Below are positions 52,128-62,588 of a stretch of DNA of 64,000 bases, in pieces. Source of the DNA: CAYRPN01 sp964426135. Lineage in GTDB: Bacteria; Planctomycetota; Phycisphaerae; Phycisphaerales; Phycisphaeraceae. The stretch spans positions 1 through 64,000 of the forward strand of contig CAYRPN010000014.1 in the NCBI GenBank assembly GCA_964426135.1. The letters are read 5' to 3'. The notes below the pieces were generated by a model, which saw nothing but the letters and a program-made list of their open reading frames with translations, was not told where the DNA came from and ran no database searches. Numbering within the stretch: position 1 is the stretch's first letter; every line of letters begins with the position of its first letter. Both the position numbers and the translations under genes were made by a program.

Positions 52128-52158
52128 CGTTTAGCCGTCGAGCCTCGCTCGACGCGAA
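52128..52158. repeat. TTAGC-foot hairpin before fhcA
   Basis: TTTAGCCGTCGAGCCTCGCT, then CGACG, gives a hairpin with the TTAGC foot. It sits in the fhcB-fhcA junction. Confidence 0.6.
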
Positions 52159-52180
52159 TCACCGTTAACAACCGCGCCAT

Positions 52181-53272
52181 CTAATCGCCGTTCGCCAACC
52201 GTCGCAGCAAGTCAACCGCCGGATCGTGCAAAGCCACGCCCGGCGTCGGATCGTCGCACAGCCAGAGGATGACGCCATCGAATCGCATCACGCGCGCCGC
52301 CACTCCCAGCGCCAAGCCGGGCGTGACGAAGCACACGTCAGCGTCCGCGTCGATCGCAGCGCTGATGCGGATGTAATGCCTGACATTTCGCCGCCACGCT
52401 GTCGGCATCGGCGACCAGCCCGCATCGATGACGACGTCGCAGGCGGAGCGCGGCAGCAGGTTCGTCGCGCCGGCGCAGGGCTTTGGCGCGCCATCAGCCA
52501 GGTCCACGCCGCCCGTGGCGCAGCTGAGGCCGGTCTGCCAGGTGATCACTTCCAGCGCGCCGCGCAGATTCGCCGCCTGTGGATGCGGCAGCGACAGCAC
52601 CGCCACGCGAATCTGACGCTGCACCTGTGCCGCGAGCTTGTGCCATTCACCGGCCACGCGAATATCGACATCGTTTGGCAGCAGCACGATGACACGCTTC
52701 ACCGGCAGGGCGGTGGCGTCGGTGAAAAGCTCGGCCGCCCGCTCGCCCTTGCCGCGCGCCGCCTGGCGCAAGGCGAGAATCGTGTCGAGGTCGCCGCTGA
52801 CGAAAAGCGTGTTGGGCACCCGCGCGGTGATCGCCTGATCGATCCGGTCGGCCAGGGTGACCATGCTCGGCTCCTGCCCGGTCGCCGGTGAATCCTTGAC
52901 CTGCGGTCTCACCACGACCTTCAAATCAGCCGCCAGCGCGTGGCCCAGTGTTGCGGTTTGCAGCACCGTCATGCGCGCGGCAACCGGATCGGGCATCGGC
53001 ATCGGCAGCAGTTTCGCCCGCCAGCGCTCCGCCAGTTCGAGCGCTTCGCGAACGCCTTCGAGGGAAAGGCCGTTCAATCCCACGATGGCGGGGGCTGTGC
53101 TGCCGCGAAGCCGATCGCGCACCAAGGCGATCGCCGCGTGCGCTTCCGTGCGCTGCCCTTTGACACAGGCTTCGATCACCGGTGAATCGGCGGCGCGCAC
53201 CTCCGGCAGCACCAGCGAAAGATCGCGGCGAAGCTCAGCGGATGCGGTCGGCATGTTCGCGGTGGTGCTCAT
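52181..53272 (-). CDS. fhcB: FhcB-like subunit of formyltransferase/hydrolase complex
   Basis: 363 residues. Corresponds to a shortened FwdB/FhcB protein: LSCATGGVDLADGAPKPCAGATNLLPRSACDVVIDAG matches the FwdB region, and FVTPGLALGVAARVMRFDGVILWL matches its end. The iron-sulfur and molybdopterin features of archaeal FwdB are absent, as expected for the bacterial non-redox complex. Its ATG overlaps the stop of the ATP-grasp gene (ATGA), so the three are one operon. Confidence 0.82.
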   Translation of the reverse strand: MSTTANMPTASAELRRDLSLVLPEVRAADSPVIEACVKGQRTEAHAAIALVRDRLRGSTAPAIVGLNGLSLEGVREALELAERWRAKLLPMPMPDPVAARMTVLQTATLGHALAADLKVVVRPQVKDSPATGQEPSMVTLADRIDQAITARVPNTLFVSGDLDTILALRQAARGKGERAAELFTDATALPVKRVIVLLPNDVDIRVAGEWHKLAAQVQRQIRVAVLSLPHPQAANLRGALEVITWQTGLSCATGGVDLADGAPKPCAGATNLLPRSACDVVIDAGWSPMPTAWRRNVRHYIRISAAIDADADVCFVTPGLALGVAARVMRFDGVILWLCDDPTPGVALHDPAVDLLRRLANGD

Positions 53273-54483
53273 GCGGGAACGAGGCGAGTGTAGACCTTCT
53301 CCGCCATCGCACGCAAGCCGTCATCGCAGTCGATCGCGTTCTCTCCCCGATAAAAGACGGTGCAGATCGGTTGACCTTTTTCGATGATCGCTCCGATCTG
53401 TGGCACATCGGCGATGTTCTGCGAAGAAAAGTCTTGCAGAAGGTCGGGCACTTCGCACCGTCCCTTGGCATAAACGATTGCCTTTCCGCAGACGCGATCG
53501 AGCCGATCCCACTCTTCGTTCGTGGGAGGCGTCAGGTGCATGGCCGCGATGGGGAACGATCGTTCGATGAGTTCGACGCTCGCGGTGTAGCGTGGATTCA
53601 CTTCCACGAACCAGGGAATGTCCCTGGAATGGAACGAGTCCGACGTGCCATTGGCCACAAAGTCGACGCCGAAGAGTCCGCGTAGATGAAGTTCCGCGCA
53701 GAGCGCTCGACCGACATCGACGATTCCCTGTTTCAGGTACGGCGGCAGAATCATCGGGGCCCGGTTACCGACATATTGAAACTCAATCGCGCCGAAGGCG
53801 CTTTGACCAATGATCTGATAGTGCATCGCCATCAGCCGGCAGTCGTCCTCCACACCGGCATAAACGGCGCTGAACGACTGGCCCTTGACGAATTGCTGCA
53901 CAAGATGCCCAGCGGGGGCATGCTGCCATGGCCGCCACCTTTGAACCCCGCCGCCGCCGCCGCTGCGTCGCGGTTTCAGGAGCCACTGCCCGCGCCCGGT
54001 CCAACCGAGCAGACCCCACTCTGCGACAAGGGCGAGACGGCGCGCCCAGCTTGGCGCGTACGTGCGCGGATAGGCCGCGCGATGTCGCTTCGTGTTCAAT
54101 CGGAGTTTGGCGAGCCGTGCGGGATCGCGTGCGGCGGCCATGGCGTCGGGCGGGCTGCCGAGAATCGGACGGGTCTCGCTGAGGCTTCGCACCACCTCGA
54201 GATGATTCTCCATCGCTCCTGTGAACATCACCGGCCCCGGCGGCGCATCCTTCACTAACTCCAGCACGCCGTGCGGCCATTGATAGCGCGGGCACTGCTT
54301 GACCGGCGCGATCGCCCGCAGGTCGCGGTCGGCGAAGAGATCGATGCACCAGGGCGAGTACCCCGCGCGGATCGCCGACTGGGCCGCGGCACGCGCGCTG
54401 GCGCCGATGATGATGAGAGGCCCGCGGGAACCCGGCGGATCGTCGCAAAGAAGTGGACCGGGAGGAGTCATGGACGGCTGCAT
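53269..54483 (-). CDS. ATP-grasp protein of C1/H4MPT cluster (Orf17-like)
   Basis: 404 residues; alternative ATG at 54471 gives 400. The ATP-grasp fold is visible: LIIIGASARAAAQSAIRAGY, the Lys-Gly-rich ATP loop LLKPRRSGGGGGVQRW, and the metal site FVEVNPRYTASVEL. In methylotroph clusters an ATP-grasp gene (orf17) stands beside fhc genes and is linked to tetrahydromethanopterin synthesis. The specific ligation is not known. The 5' end lies in a 223-nt tandem duplication. Confidence 0.85.
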   Translation of the reverse strand: MQPSMTPPGPLLCDDPPGSRGPLIIIGASARAAAQSAIRAGYSPWCIDLFADRDLRAIAPVKQCPRYQWPHGVLELVKDAPPGPVMFTGAMENHLEVVRSLSETRPILGSPPDAMAAARDPARLAKLRLNTKRHRAAYPRTYAPSWARRLALVAEWGLLGWTGRGQWLLKPRRSGGGGGVQRWRPWQHAPAGHLVQQFVKGQSFSAVYAGVEDDCRLMAMHYQIIGQSAFGAIEFQYVGNRAPMILPPYLKQGIVDVGRALCAELHLRGLFGVDFVANGTSDSFHSRDIPWFVEVNPRYTASVELIERSFPIAAMHLTPPTNEEWDRLDRVCGKAIVYAKGRCEVPDLLQDFSSQNIADVPQIGAIIEKGQPICTVFYRGENAIDCDDGLRAMAEKVYTRLVPA

Positions 54484-54900
54484 TCTATTGACGGATGAAA
54501 TGTACGTTCAACGATTTAGCCGGCGGGCTTGCCCGCCGCGGAGGTCCAACCGCGGTGCAACTTCGTTTCGCTATCTCGTGTTAGGCAACGGGTGGTGGAC
54601 CTCGAACCTTGTGAAGTCCGGTGGTTCGCGGCGGGCAAGCCCGCCGGCTAAATAGGTGGTGCAACCCGGCTGAACCCTCCCCGGGCGGAGTCATGGACGG
54701 CTGCATTCTATTGACGGACGAAATGTACGTTCAACGATTTAGCCGGCGGGCTTGCCCGCCGCGGAGGTCCAACCGCGGTGCAACTTCGTTTCGCTATCTC
54801 GTGTTAGGCAACGGGTGGTGGACCTCGAACCTTGTGAAGTCCGGTGGTTCGCGGCGGGCAAGCCCGCCGGCTAAATAGGTGGTGCAACCCGGGTGAACCC
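54464..54900. repeat. 223-nt tandem duplication with inverted family B repeats
   Basis: Copy 1 is 54464-54686 and copy 2 starts at 54687, nearly identical. Each copy carries the first codons of the ATP-grasp gene region, an inverted family B pair (ATTTAGCCGGCGGGCTTGC ... complement) and a ~90-nt centre with GTGTTAGGCAACGGGTGG. The duplication doubles the leader of the C1 operon and might give tandem promoters. Confidence 0.9.
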
Positions 54901-55130
54901 ACGCCGGGCGGTGCCCGGGGCTAATGGCGTGTCGATGTGCCTTCGGATTTCACTTGGCTCAGCGCAGTTTGCCATCTCGATTAAACACCCTCCCCCCAAG
55001 CATCCGATAACACTCTCATGCGGCGGTCGTCGCTGCGCGTTGGTTGCGCGGGCTTCGGTTGCCCGAGATGCCGCGGGCGTTGTTTCACCGAAAGCGTGGG
55101 TGAACTGCGGCGGGTGGTTGGGTGCAAGTC
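54901..55130. other. Spacer before TPR protein gene
   Basis: It has a decayed family A element (about 54902-54926: CCGGGCGGTGCCCGGGGCTAATGG). Otherwise AT-balanced sequence; no gene is seen. Confidence 0.5.
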
Positions 55131-57740
55131 ATGGCTGATCCAGGGACCAATTTGCCGGCCGATCCCGATTCGTCGGGTGCTGACGGCGCCGCGGCTGCGA
55201 ACGCGTCGACGACACAGCGGTCCTGGTCACAGGTCTGGCAGATGCCGGTGATGATTGCGGGCGTTGTGCTTTTCATCGCGGGGCTTATCGCCGTCAAACC
55301 GACGAAGGAAGCTGAGGATTTTCAAGGCGCGCTCGATTCCATCGCCGGATACCTGGCGGCCAACAATCTGCCCGAAGCGCAACAGCGGCTCGACGCGCTG
55401 CAACTGCTCATCCCGCAGGCGACGACCGGCGAACAGGCGTGGTTTGAGCAACTCTGGGGTGATCTGGTCTATCAGCAGATGTCCGGCGCGGGCAAGAAAG
55501 ATGCGGCGTCGTTGAACCTGATGCTCGGCTACTACCGTCGTGCGCAGGACATCGGTCGCACGCTCGACGATCCCAGGCTGCAGCGCATGGCGGAAGCGCT
55601 GGTGGCGATGCAGCGCGACGACGAGGCGGTCGAGGTGCTCAAGAAGATGCACGATGCGCCGGCGGACCGCCGTTACCAGGTGACGCGGGGCATGATCGAG
55701 CGTCGACTGGTGGAAGCGGCGACGACGCCCGGGGGCGATCGCGTGCAGGTTCAGAAGTTGATCGACCGGTATCTGACGGAAGTGGCGGGAGAGAAGGACA
55801 AGGCCCAGCGTCGTGCGGCGGAGATCTGGGGCTATGCCACGCGCGCCCGCATCATGCTCGACTCGGGTGACGCGAAGGGCACGATCGAACTCGTCGAACC
55901 GCGGATGATCGCCTTGATGGATCAGGGCGGCGATAAGGACCTTGGGCCCCTTCAGGTTCTGCGGGCCCGCGCTTATCTGCAGAAGGGTGATTTCAAGGTA
56001 GCCGCCGACGCCTTCGCCAACGCCGCCGGCAAACTTCCGCAGGGCGACCCTCTGCACGCGGAGGTGCTCGTCGGACTGGCCCAGATTTCTCTGGTCCAGA
56101 CCGACGATCTTCGCGCGGCCCTGGCGCACTTCAAGCAGGCGGAGGATCTTTATCGTCCCACTTCCGGCGACCTGACGCGGTCGGCTTACATGGATGCGCT
56201 GCTGGGCCGGGCCGATTGCGAGGCCCGCCTGGCGCGGCACGTGGAGGCGCAAGGTCATCTCGAGCAGGCGGTGAAGGTATTCAACGAGACGAAGAATCCC
56301 GACCCGGTGCGCAAAGAGCGGCTCGTGCAGATCGCTCTTTCCCACCATCTGGCGGTGAGCGACCTGCAGCAGTACGACAACGCCCTGAACTACCTGTGGG
56401 TGTTGCAGCCGCTGTTCGGCGAGAACATGGCGCCGCCGATGTACCTGATGCTGGCGGTGACGCACGAACGGATCGCGAAGAAGAAGCTTCGCGACGCGGG
56501 CCTGCCGGTGCCGTCGGAACTGCCGTCGCTGGGCGGCGGCGCGGTCGAAGCAGGGACACCCGCCGACGCCGAGGTCGGCAGCGCGGCAAGTGCCGGCGAG
56601 AAACCGGTGCCCGCCCCCCAGCCCGGCGCCGAGGCGCTGAAGATGACTCGCGCGGATGCGGCGCGGCATTTTGAGAAGGCGGGCAAGCATTACATCGACC
56701 ATGCCGAGCGGGTCAAAGCGATCGATCCGCAGCTTGCCGGCGACAGTTGGTGGGCCGCGGCCGCCGCCTATGACAACGCGTTTCAGTGGCAACTGGCGGT
56801 CAACACGTACCAGAAGTTCCTGGACAACCGCGGCGATGATCCGCGCCGCATCGATGCCGTGTTCCGACTTGGTCTGGCCTACCTTGCGGACAAGCGCTAC
56901 AAGCAGGCGGTGGAGCACTTCCAGTTGCTGCGCCAGATGCATCCAAACCACAAGATGACCGCCGCCAGCATGGTGCCGCTGGCGCGGGCGCACATGGCGC
57001 AGGATCAGAACGATGCCGCCGCGAGGGTGCTGCTGGAAGTGGTCACCGATCATCCGAGCATCACACCCGACAGCGTCGAATATCGCGACGCCTTGATTCT
57101 GCTGGGCAAGCTGCATCATCAGCTCAGCCAGTTTGAACCGGCGATCCAGCGACTGGCGGTTGCCGTGGACAAGTACGGGCAGTCGGACGACGGACCGATG
57201 CTGCGGTTTCTGCTCGCCGAGTCCTACCGCCAGTCCATCGCGGCGATCGACAAGTCGCTGCTGGAACCGTTGCCGCAGACGAAAGTGAATGAGTACCGCA
57301 ACGAGCGCACCCGCCGGCTGGAACAGGCGATGAATCTCTTCGGCCAGGTGGTCACCCAACTCGCCGAGGCGGATGAGAAGAAACTGCCGCCGCTGATGCA
57401 GCTTTATTTCCGCAACGCGTATTTCTACCGCGCGGATTGCGCGTTCGATCTGGGCCGGTACGAGCAGGCGATCGAGCTTTACGACGCGGCCGCCAGGCGG
57501 TGGCGCGACCACCCGGCATCTCTGGTGGCGCTGGTCCAGATGGTCAACGCCTATTCGGAACTGGGCCAGATTCAGAACGCACGCGCGGTGAACCTGCGGG
57601 CTCGCGATCACCTGCGCCGTATGCCGGAGAACGCCTTCGACGACCCGAGCCTGCCCATGTCGCGAAAGCACTGGCAGGACTGGCTGCGCTGGAGCGGCAA
57701 ACTGAATCTTTTCGATCAACAGGCGACGGCGGAGAAGTAG
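55131..57740 (+). CDS. Large TPR repeat membrane protein
   Basis: 869 residues, function unknown. The ATG at 55131 (MADPGTNLPADPDSSG) was taken; an ATG 9 bases earlier is possible. A single membrane helix lies near 40-58 (MPVMIAGVVLFIAGLIAV). The rest is tetratricopeptide repeats (ALAHFKQAEDLYRP, AIELYDAAARRWRDHP and others) likely on the periplasmic side. A Gly/Ala/Glu-rich linker lies around 465-500. The size and repeats suggest a scaffold for envelope or secretion assembly. It runs ahead of the flagellar genes but is separated by about 420 nt. Confidence 0.8.
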   Translation: MADPGTNLPADPDSSGADGAAAANASTTQRSWSQVWQMPVMIAGVVLFIAGLIAVKPTKEAEDFQGALDSIAGYLAANNLPEAQQRLDALQLLIPQATTGEQAWFEQLWGDLVYQQMSGAGKKDAASLNLMLGYYRRAQDIGRTLDDPRLQRMAEALVAMQRDDEAVEVLKKMHDAPADRRYQVTRGMIERRLVEAATTPGGDRVQVQKLIDRYLTEVAGEKDKAQRRAAEIWGYATRARIMLDSGDAKGTIELVEPRMIALMDQGGDKDLGPLQVLRARAYLQKGDFKVAADAFANAAGKLPQGDPLHAEVLVGLAQISLVQTDDLRAALAHFKQAEDLYRPTSGDLTRSAYMDALLGRADCEARLARHVEAQGHLEQAVKVFNETKNPDPVRKERLVQIALSHHLAVSDLQQYDNALNYLWVLQPLFGENMAPPMYLMLAVTHERIAKKKLRDAGLPVPSELPSLGGGAVEAGTPADAEVGSAASAGEKPVPAPQPGAEALKMTRADAARHFEKAGKHYIDHAERVKAIDPQLAGDSWWAAAAAYDNAFQWQLAVNTYQKFLDNRGDDPRRIDAVFRLGLAYLADKRYKQAVEHFQLLRQMHPNHKMTAASMVPLARAHMAQDQNDAAARVLLEVVTDHPSITPDSVEYRDALILLGKLHHQLSQFEPAIQRLAVAVDKYGQSDDGPMLRFLLAESYRQSIAAIDKSLLEPLPQTKVNEYRNERTRRLEQAMNLFGQVVTQLAEADEKKLPPLMQLYFRNAYFYRADCAFDLGRYEQAIELYDAAARRWRDHPASLVALVQMVNAYSELGQIQNARAVNLRARDHLRRMPENAFDDPSLPMSRKHWQDWLRWSGKLNLFDQQATAEK

Positions 57741-58163
57741 AAGAGAGGGTTTAGGGTTTAGGGTGTAGGGTTTAGGGTTTAGGGTTTAGGGTTTAGGGTT
57801 TAGGGTGTAGGGTTCAGGGTGCAGATTCCGACGCTTCGCCTGCTTCGGGCGCAGCAAAGTCCTTTCACCTCCGAATCGACACCCCAAACCCTCCACCCTC
57901 CATCCTCCACCCTACACCCTACACCCTAAACCCTAAACCCTTTCCCCTCCCCCCCCCCCGCAATATTCCGATAAAAAACTTAGGTTTGAACGCCCAGCGG
58001 TCGATAACTCCAATGCGCCACTATCGGGATTGCACGGATGCGACCCGTCGGCGCGTCGGGCTTGGAAAGCAGGGGCGATGTTTTTCGTCGCCTCGCTACG
58101 GCCGTTTTCGCGTGCATCAGGCGGAACGGTTCGGAAACCCCGGCTAGAAATTCAGGGTCACGG
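57741..58163. repeat. TTTAGGG and CCCTAAA telomere-like arrays
   Basis: About 57747-57822 is a TTTAGGG/TGTAGGG array of roughly ten units; about 57880-57940 is an inverted CCCTAAA/CCCTACA array. An 11-base C run follows at 57949-57959. The two arrays could pair as one long hairpin, and the G-rich strand could form a G-quadruplex. No gene is seen before the start at 58164. Confidence 0.9.
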
Positions 58164-58688
58164 ATGACCAATTTTTCACCCATTCCCGCTCCGCCTTCGG
58201 CTTCGGAACCGCCGTCTGAGGGTTTCGACGCGCTGCTGCATGCCCTGCGGCGACAGGCGGAGTTGTTCGAACAACTCAACGAACTGGCGTCGCAACAGGC
58301 ACCGCTGATCGAGCAGGGGGAGGGGCCTGTTCTATTGGAGTTGCTTGCCGCCCGTCAGCGCGTGGTCGATGACCTGCTTGCCGCCGAAGATCAGGTGCGG
58401 GAGCAGGCCGCGATGTCGCCGCGATTCAGTGCCGCGCAGCGCAGCTTCGTCGCGGATGTGATGACCCGCATCCGTCAGCTTCGCCACGACCTCGCCAAGA
58501 CCGACGACCGGGATCAGGCGCGCCTGCGCGAAGTGCAGGCCCGCCTTTCCATGGAGATGAGTCGTGTCACGCAGGCGGGTCAGGCTGCCAAGGCCTACGG
58601 CGCTGCGTCGGCTCCCAGGCCCGCCAACGATTTTGCCGCCTGGGTCAATGAGCGAACCACCAGTCGATTCACGGATCACCAGGGATGA
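58164..58688 (+). CDS. FlgN-like flagellar export chaperone
   Basis: 174 residues from MTNFSPIPAPPSASEPP. It is almost entirely helical (ALLHALRRQAELFEQLNELASQQAPLIEQG, RLREVQARLSMEMSRVTQAGQAAKAYG), with the length and layout of FlgN. FlgN-type proteins guard the hook-associated proteins FlgK and FlgL. The stop overlaps the next start by ATGA, which couples it to the flagellar kinase. Assigned by position and composition, as FlgN is poorly conserved. Confidence 0.6.
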   Translation: MTNFSPIPAPPSASEPPSEGFDALLHALRRQAELFEQLNELASQQAPLIEQGEGPVLLELLAARQRVVDDLLAAEDQVREQAAMSPRFSAAQRSFVADVMTRIRQLRHDLAKTDDRDQARLREVQARLSMEMSRVTQAGQAAKAYGAASAPRPANDFAAWVNERTTSRFTDHQG

Positions 58689-59641
58689 CGACCACACTCG
58701 CACATCCTGACGTAGACTCCATCGCCGATGCTTCCGATCGCACGCCGGGAGAACACTCGGCCAATCGTCTGGATGACCTGGCCGGCATCATTCGCGCGTA
58801 CACCGAAGTCACCGACAAGCTGCAGCGCAGTCACGAGGCGCTCCACGATGAAGTGGCCCGCCTGCAGCGCGAACTCACCGGCGCCAATGCCCAGCTCCAG
58901 CGATCCAAGCGACTGGCCGCGCTGGGTGAAATGGCGGCGGGCATCGCTCACGAGGTCCGTAATCCCCTGGCGGCGATCCAGCTCTATGCGGAGATGATTG
59001 TCGAAGACGTGCAGGCAGTCGCCCAGGGACGCCGGCCCGCAGGCGCCTTGTGCGAACCGGCGGAAACGGCCGGCAAGATCGCCAGCGCGGTGCGCGGGCT
59101 CAACGGCATCGTCGGCGATGTGCTCAGCTTCGCCCGCGAGATTCGGCCGCAGCTGCGCGAGGTGGAGGTCTCGCTGCTCCTGGATCGCGCCGTGTCGCTG
59201 CACGCACCGGCCTTTGCCGCGGGCGGCATTGCGGTGGCCCGCGATGATCGCCATCGCCCGGCCGTCGTCGCCTGCGTTGATCCCGACCTGATTGTGCAGG
59301 CGTTGCTCAATCTCGTTCGCAACGCGGTCGATGCCATGATGATCGCCGGCAGCGCGCAGCCCCGGCAACTCACGCTCGACGCCCGCGGTGAGCAGTCGCA
59401 GCTCGTGCTGGTCGTGCGCGACACGGGGCCGGGCATCGCCGAAGCTCATATTGACCGCATTTTCAACCCGTTTTTCACCACGCGCAGCACCGGCACCGGA
59501 CTGGGCCTGGCGATCGTCCATCGCATCGTTGACGCGCATGGGGGAACCATTTCGGTTTACAACGACGGCGGCGCCGTGTTTGAAGTCCGCCTGCCCGCGC
59601 TTCCGGAGACATTCTCCATGTCGGGGCGGGCAGTCGCCTGA
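58685..59641 (+). CDS. Flagellar sensor histidine kinase (FlrB/FleS-like)
   Basis: 318 residues, soluble. A coiled coil (about 40-75) precedes the phosphoacceptor His in GIAHEVRNPLAAIQL. The ATPase domain shows LLNLVRNAVDAM, DTGPGIAEAH, FFTTRSTGTGLGLAIV. It lacks membrane helices, like FlrB/FleS. Its partner is the NtrC-type regulator that begins 22 nt later. Together they likely switch on sigma-54 flagellar genes. Confidence 0.9.
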   Translation: MTTTLAHPDVDSIADASDRTPGEHSANRLDDLAGIIRAYTEVTDKLQRSHEALHDEVARLQRELTGANAQLQRSKRLAALGEMAAGIAHEVRNPLAAIQLYAEMIVEDVQAVAQGRRPAGALCEPAETAGKIASAVRGLNGIVGDVLSFAREIRPQLREVEVSLLLDRAVSLHAPAFAAGGIAVARDDRHRPAVVACVDPDLIVQALLNLVRNAVDAMMIAGSAQPRQLTLDARGEQSQLVLVVRDTGPGIAEAHIDRIFNPFFTTRSTGTGLGLAIVHRIVDAHGGTISVYNDGGAVFEVRLPALPETFSMSGRAVA

Positions 59642-59662
59642 GCAAGGCATTGGGAGCACTGT

Positions 59663-61138
<1,476 letters not shown>

Positions 61139-61535
61139 CTCGCGCAAGACTTGCGCGGCTGCCCCGCGCAAGTTTGACCGGGCAGCAAGTGACATGCCTG
61201 CGTGGCGCTTAGGAATCGAATCGAAATAACTTCCCGATTTGCAGCGATCGAACTCCCCTCCCTTTTAGGGAGGGGCAGGGGGAGGGTTGAGCAAACAGCC
61301 TGATTTCAGGCACAGTCACGCAGTGCGCCCGACCCTCCCCTAACCCCTCCCTAAGAGGGAGGGGAATCGGGAAGAGCCAAGTCGGGAAGTTATTTCGGTC
61401 ACGATCCTTAGCCGAGGCTCTTTGGGCCTTGCGATTCGGTGATCGAATGCGTCGCATGGCGCGGTTGAACGCGGCACCGGGGTTGCTGGCGGTATGAATG
61501 GCGTTTGAAGAATCTCCGCGAACAAAGGCTCGATC
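61139..61535. repeat. Spacer with paired family D elements
   Basis: Two family D hairpins face each other: about 61254-61290 (CCCCTCCC TTTTA GGGAGGGG) and about 61330-61373 (inverted). They are flanked by GAAATAACTTCCCGA and its complement TCGGGAAGTTATTTC, the same outer flank type as at 29.68-29.79 kb. The sigma-54 promoter follows. No gene is seen. Confidence 0.8.
61472..61487 (+). promoter_or_regulatory. Sigma-54 promoter of flgB operon
   Basis: CGGCACCGGGGTTGCT fits the -24/-12 consensus TGGCAC-N5-TTGCW: GG at 61473-61474 and GC at 61485-61486 are exactly 12 apart. It is ~50 nt before the flgB start and right behind the gene of an NtrC-type activator. Confidence 0.75.
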
Positions 61536-61967
61536 GTGATTCAAGGATTGTTCGACAATGGTTCGTTGCCCGCGCTTGAGCGCCTGGTCCAGTTCACGGA
61601 GCAGCGCCACAAGGTGCTGGTCAACAACGTCGCGAATCTGTCGAGTCCGTATTTCAAGGCCCGCGATCTCGATCCGCGCGCGTTCCAGCAGGCGCTGGCG
61701 GAGGCCGTGGATCGCCGTCGCGGCACGCCGTCGGGCGCCGGCGAATTGGAGTTGAGCGACACCGATCAGCTCAGTTTTCACGCCGACGGCATCGACGTTC
61801 GCCCCGGCGAGGTGCGCGACACCATGCTGCGCCACGACCAGAACAACATCGATCTGGAACGCAACATGCAACGTCTCGCTGAAAACACACTGGCTCACAA
61901 CGCGGCGATCGAGATGGTTCGTAACCAGTTCTCGCTGATCCAGATGGCGATCCGCGAGAGAGTGTGA
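61536..61967 (+). CDS. flgB: Flagellar basal-body rod protein FlgB
   Basis: 143 residues, GTG start. The proximal rod subunit of the flagellum. The conserved N-terminal VLVNNVANLSSPYFKARD segment and C-terminal DLERNMQRLAENTLAHNAAIEMVRNQFSLIQMAI helix are present. It is exported by the flagellar type III system. It comes first after the sigma-54 promoter and is followed by flgC. Confidence 0.93.
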   Translation: MIQGLFDNGSLPALERLVQFTEQRHKVLVNNVANLSSPYFKARDLDPRAFQQALAEAVDRRRGTPSGAGELELSDTDQLSFHADGIDVRPGEVRDTMLRHDQNNIDLERNMQRLAENTLAHNAAIEMVRNQFSLIQMAIRERV

Positions 61968-62061
61968 GGGGAATCAGGGCCAAGGGCCAAGGGCCTAGGG
62001 CCTAGGGCCTGATGCCGGTTTGGACAGCGATCGACAGTCATCCCGTTAACCCCCAACCCCC
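61968..62061. repeat. flgB-flgC spacer with GGGCCTA tandem repeat
   Basis: About 61976-62010 repeats GGGCCAA and then GGGCCTA, a 7-nt unit. Confidence 0.8.
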
Positions 62062-62466
62062 ATGTTCGGTTCACTCGATATTTCGACTTCCGCACTCGTC
62101 GCGCAGCGCACGCGGATGGAAGTCATCTCCGCCAACCTCGCGGGTCGGTATGCGTTGGAGGATGCGGACGGCAACTATGCGCCGTTTCGCCGCCGCATGG
62201 CGATCTTTGCCAGCGGCGATCCGACGACCGGCAGCGCGGAGGGCGTCCACGTGCGTGAAGTGGCGGTTGATGAGGGTGATCTCCGCCGAGTCTACGATCC
62301 GGGCCACAAGTTTGCCGATAAGGATGGCTATGTCGGGTATCCGAACATCGACCCGGCCATCGAAATGGTCAACGCCCTCGAAGCCAGCCGCGCTTACGAA
62401 GCAAACATCACCGCGGCCGAGGCGACCAAAGCCATGATGCAGGGTGCCTTGCGAATCCTGGCGTGA
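62062..62466 (+). CDS. flgC: Flagellar basal-body rod protein FlgC
   Basis: 134 residues, complete. Rod subunit. N-terminal MFGSLDISTSALVAQRTRMEVISANLA and C-terminal PAIEMVNALEASRAYEANITAAEATKAMM are the classic FlgC helices. No strong ribosome site; follows flgB by 94 nt. Confidence 0.95.
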   Translation: MFGSLDISTSALVAQRTRMEVISANLAGRYALEDADGNYAPFRRRMAIFASGDPTTGSAEGVHVREVAVDEGDLRRVYDPGHKFADKDGYVGYPNIDPAIEMVNALEASRAYEANITAAEATKAMMQGALRILA

Positions 62467-62588
62467 TGATTCGACTGAATGGCTCGCGCAACGAGGCACG
62501 CGGCACTGCGGCGGACCTTCGTGCCGCGGCTGAACGCCTGACCGCTGTCTTCTGACTTCTGACTTCTGTCCGCCGACTCGAGTTTGCC
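62467..62588. repeat. flgC-fliE spacer
   Basis: Contains a CTTCTGACTTCTGACTTCTG tandem repeat (about 62540-62570), like that at 49.4 kb. No gene is seen. Confidence 0.65.

Noticed and set aside
54299..54878. Two nearly identical plus-strand ORFs before the TPR gene
   Set aside because: They translate the tandem-duplicated repeat and are not credible proteins.
57960..57980. CCGATAA motif as a sigma-28 (FliA) -10 element before the FlgN-like gene
   Set aside because: No TAAA-type -35 element at the right distance; similar CCGATAA strings occur near 47.7 and 55.0 kb without flagellar genes.
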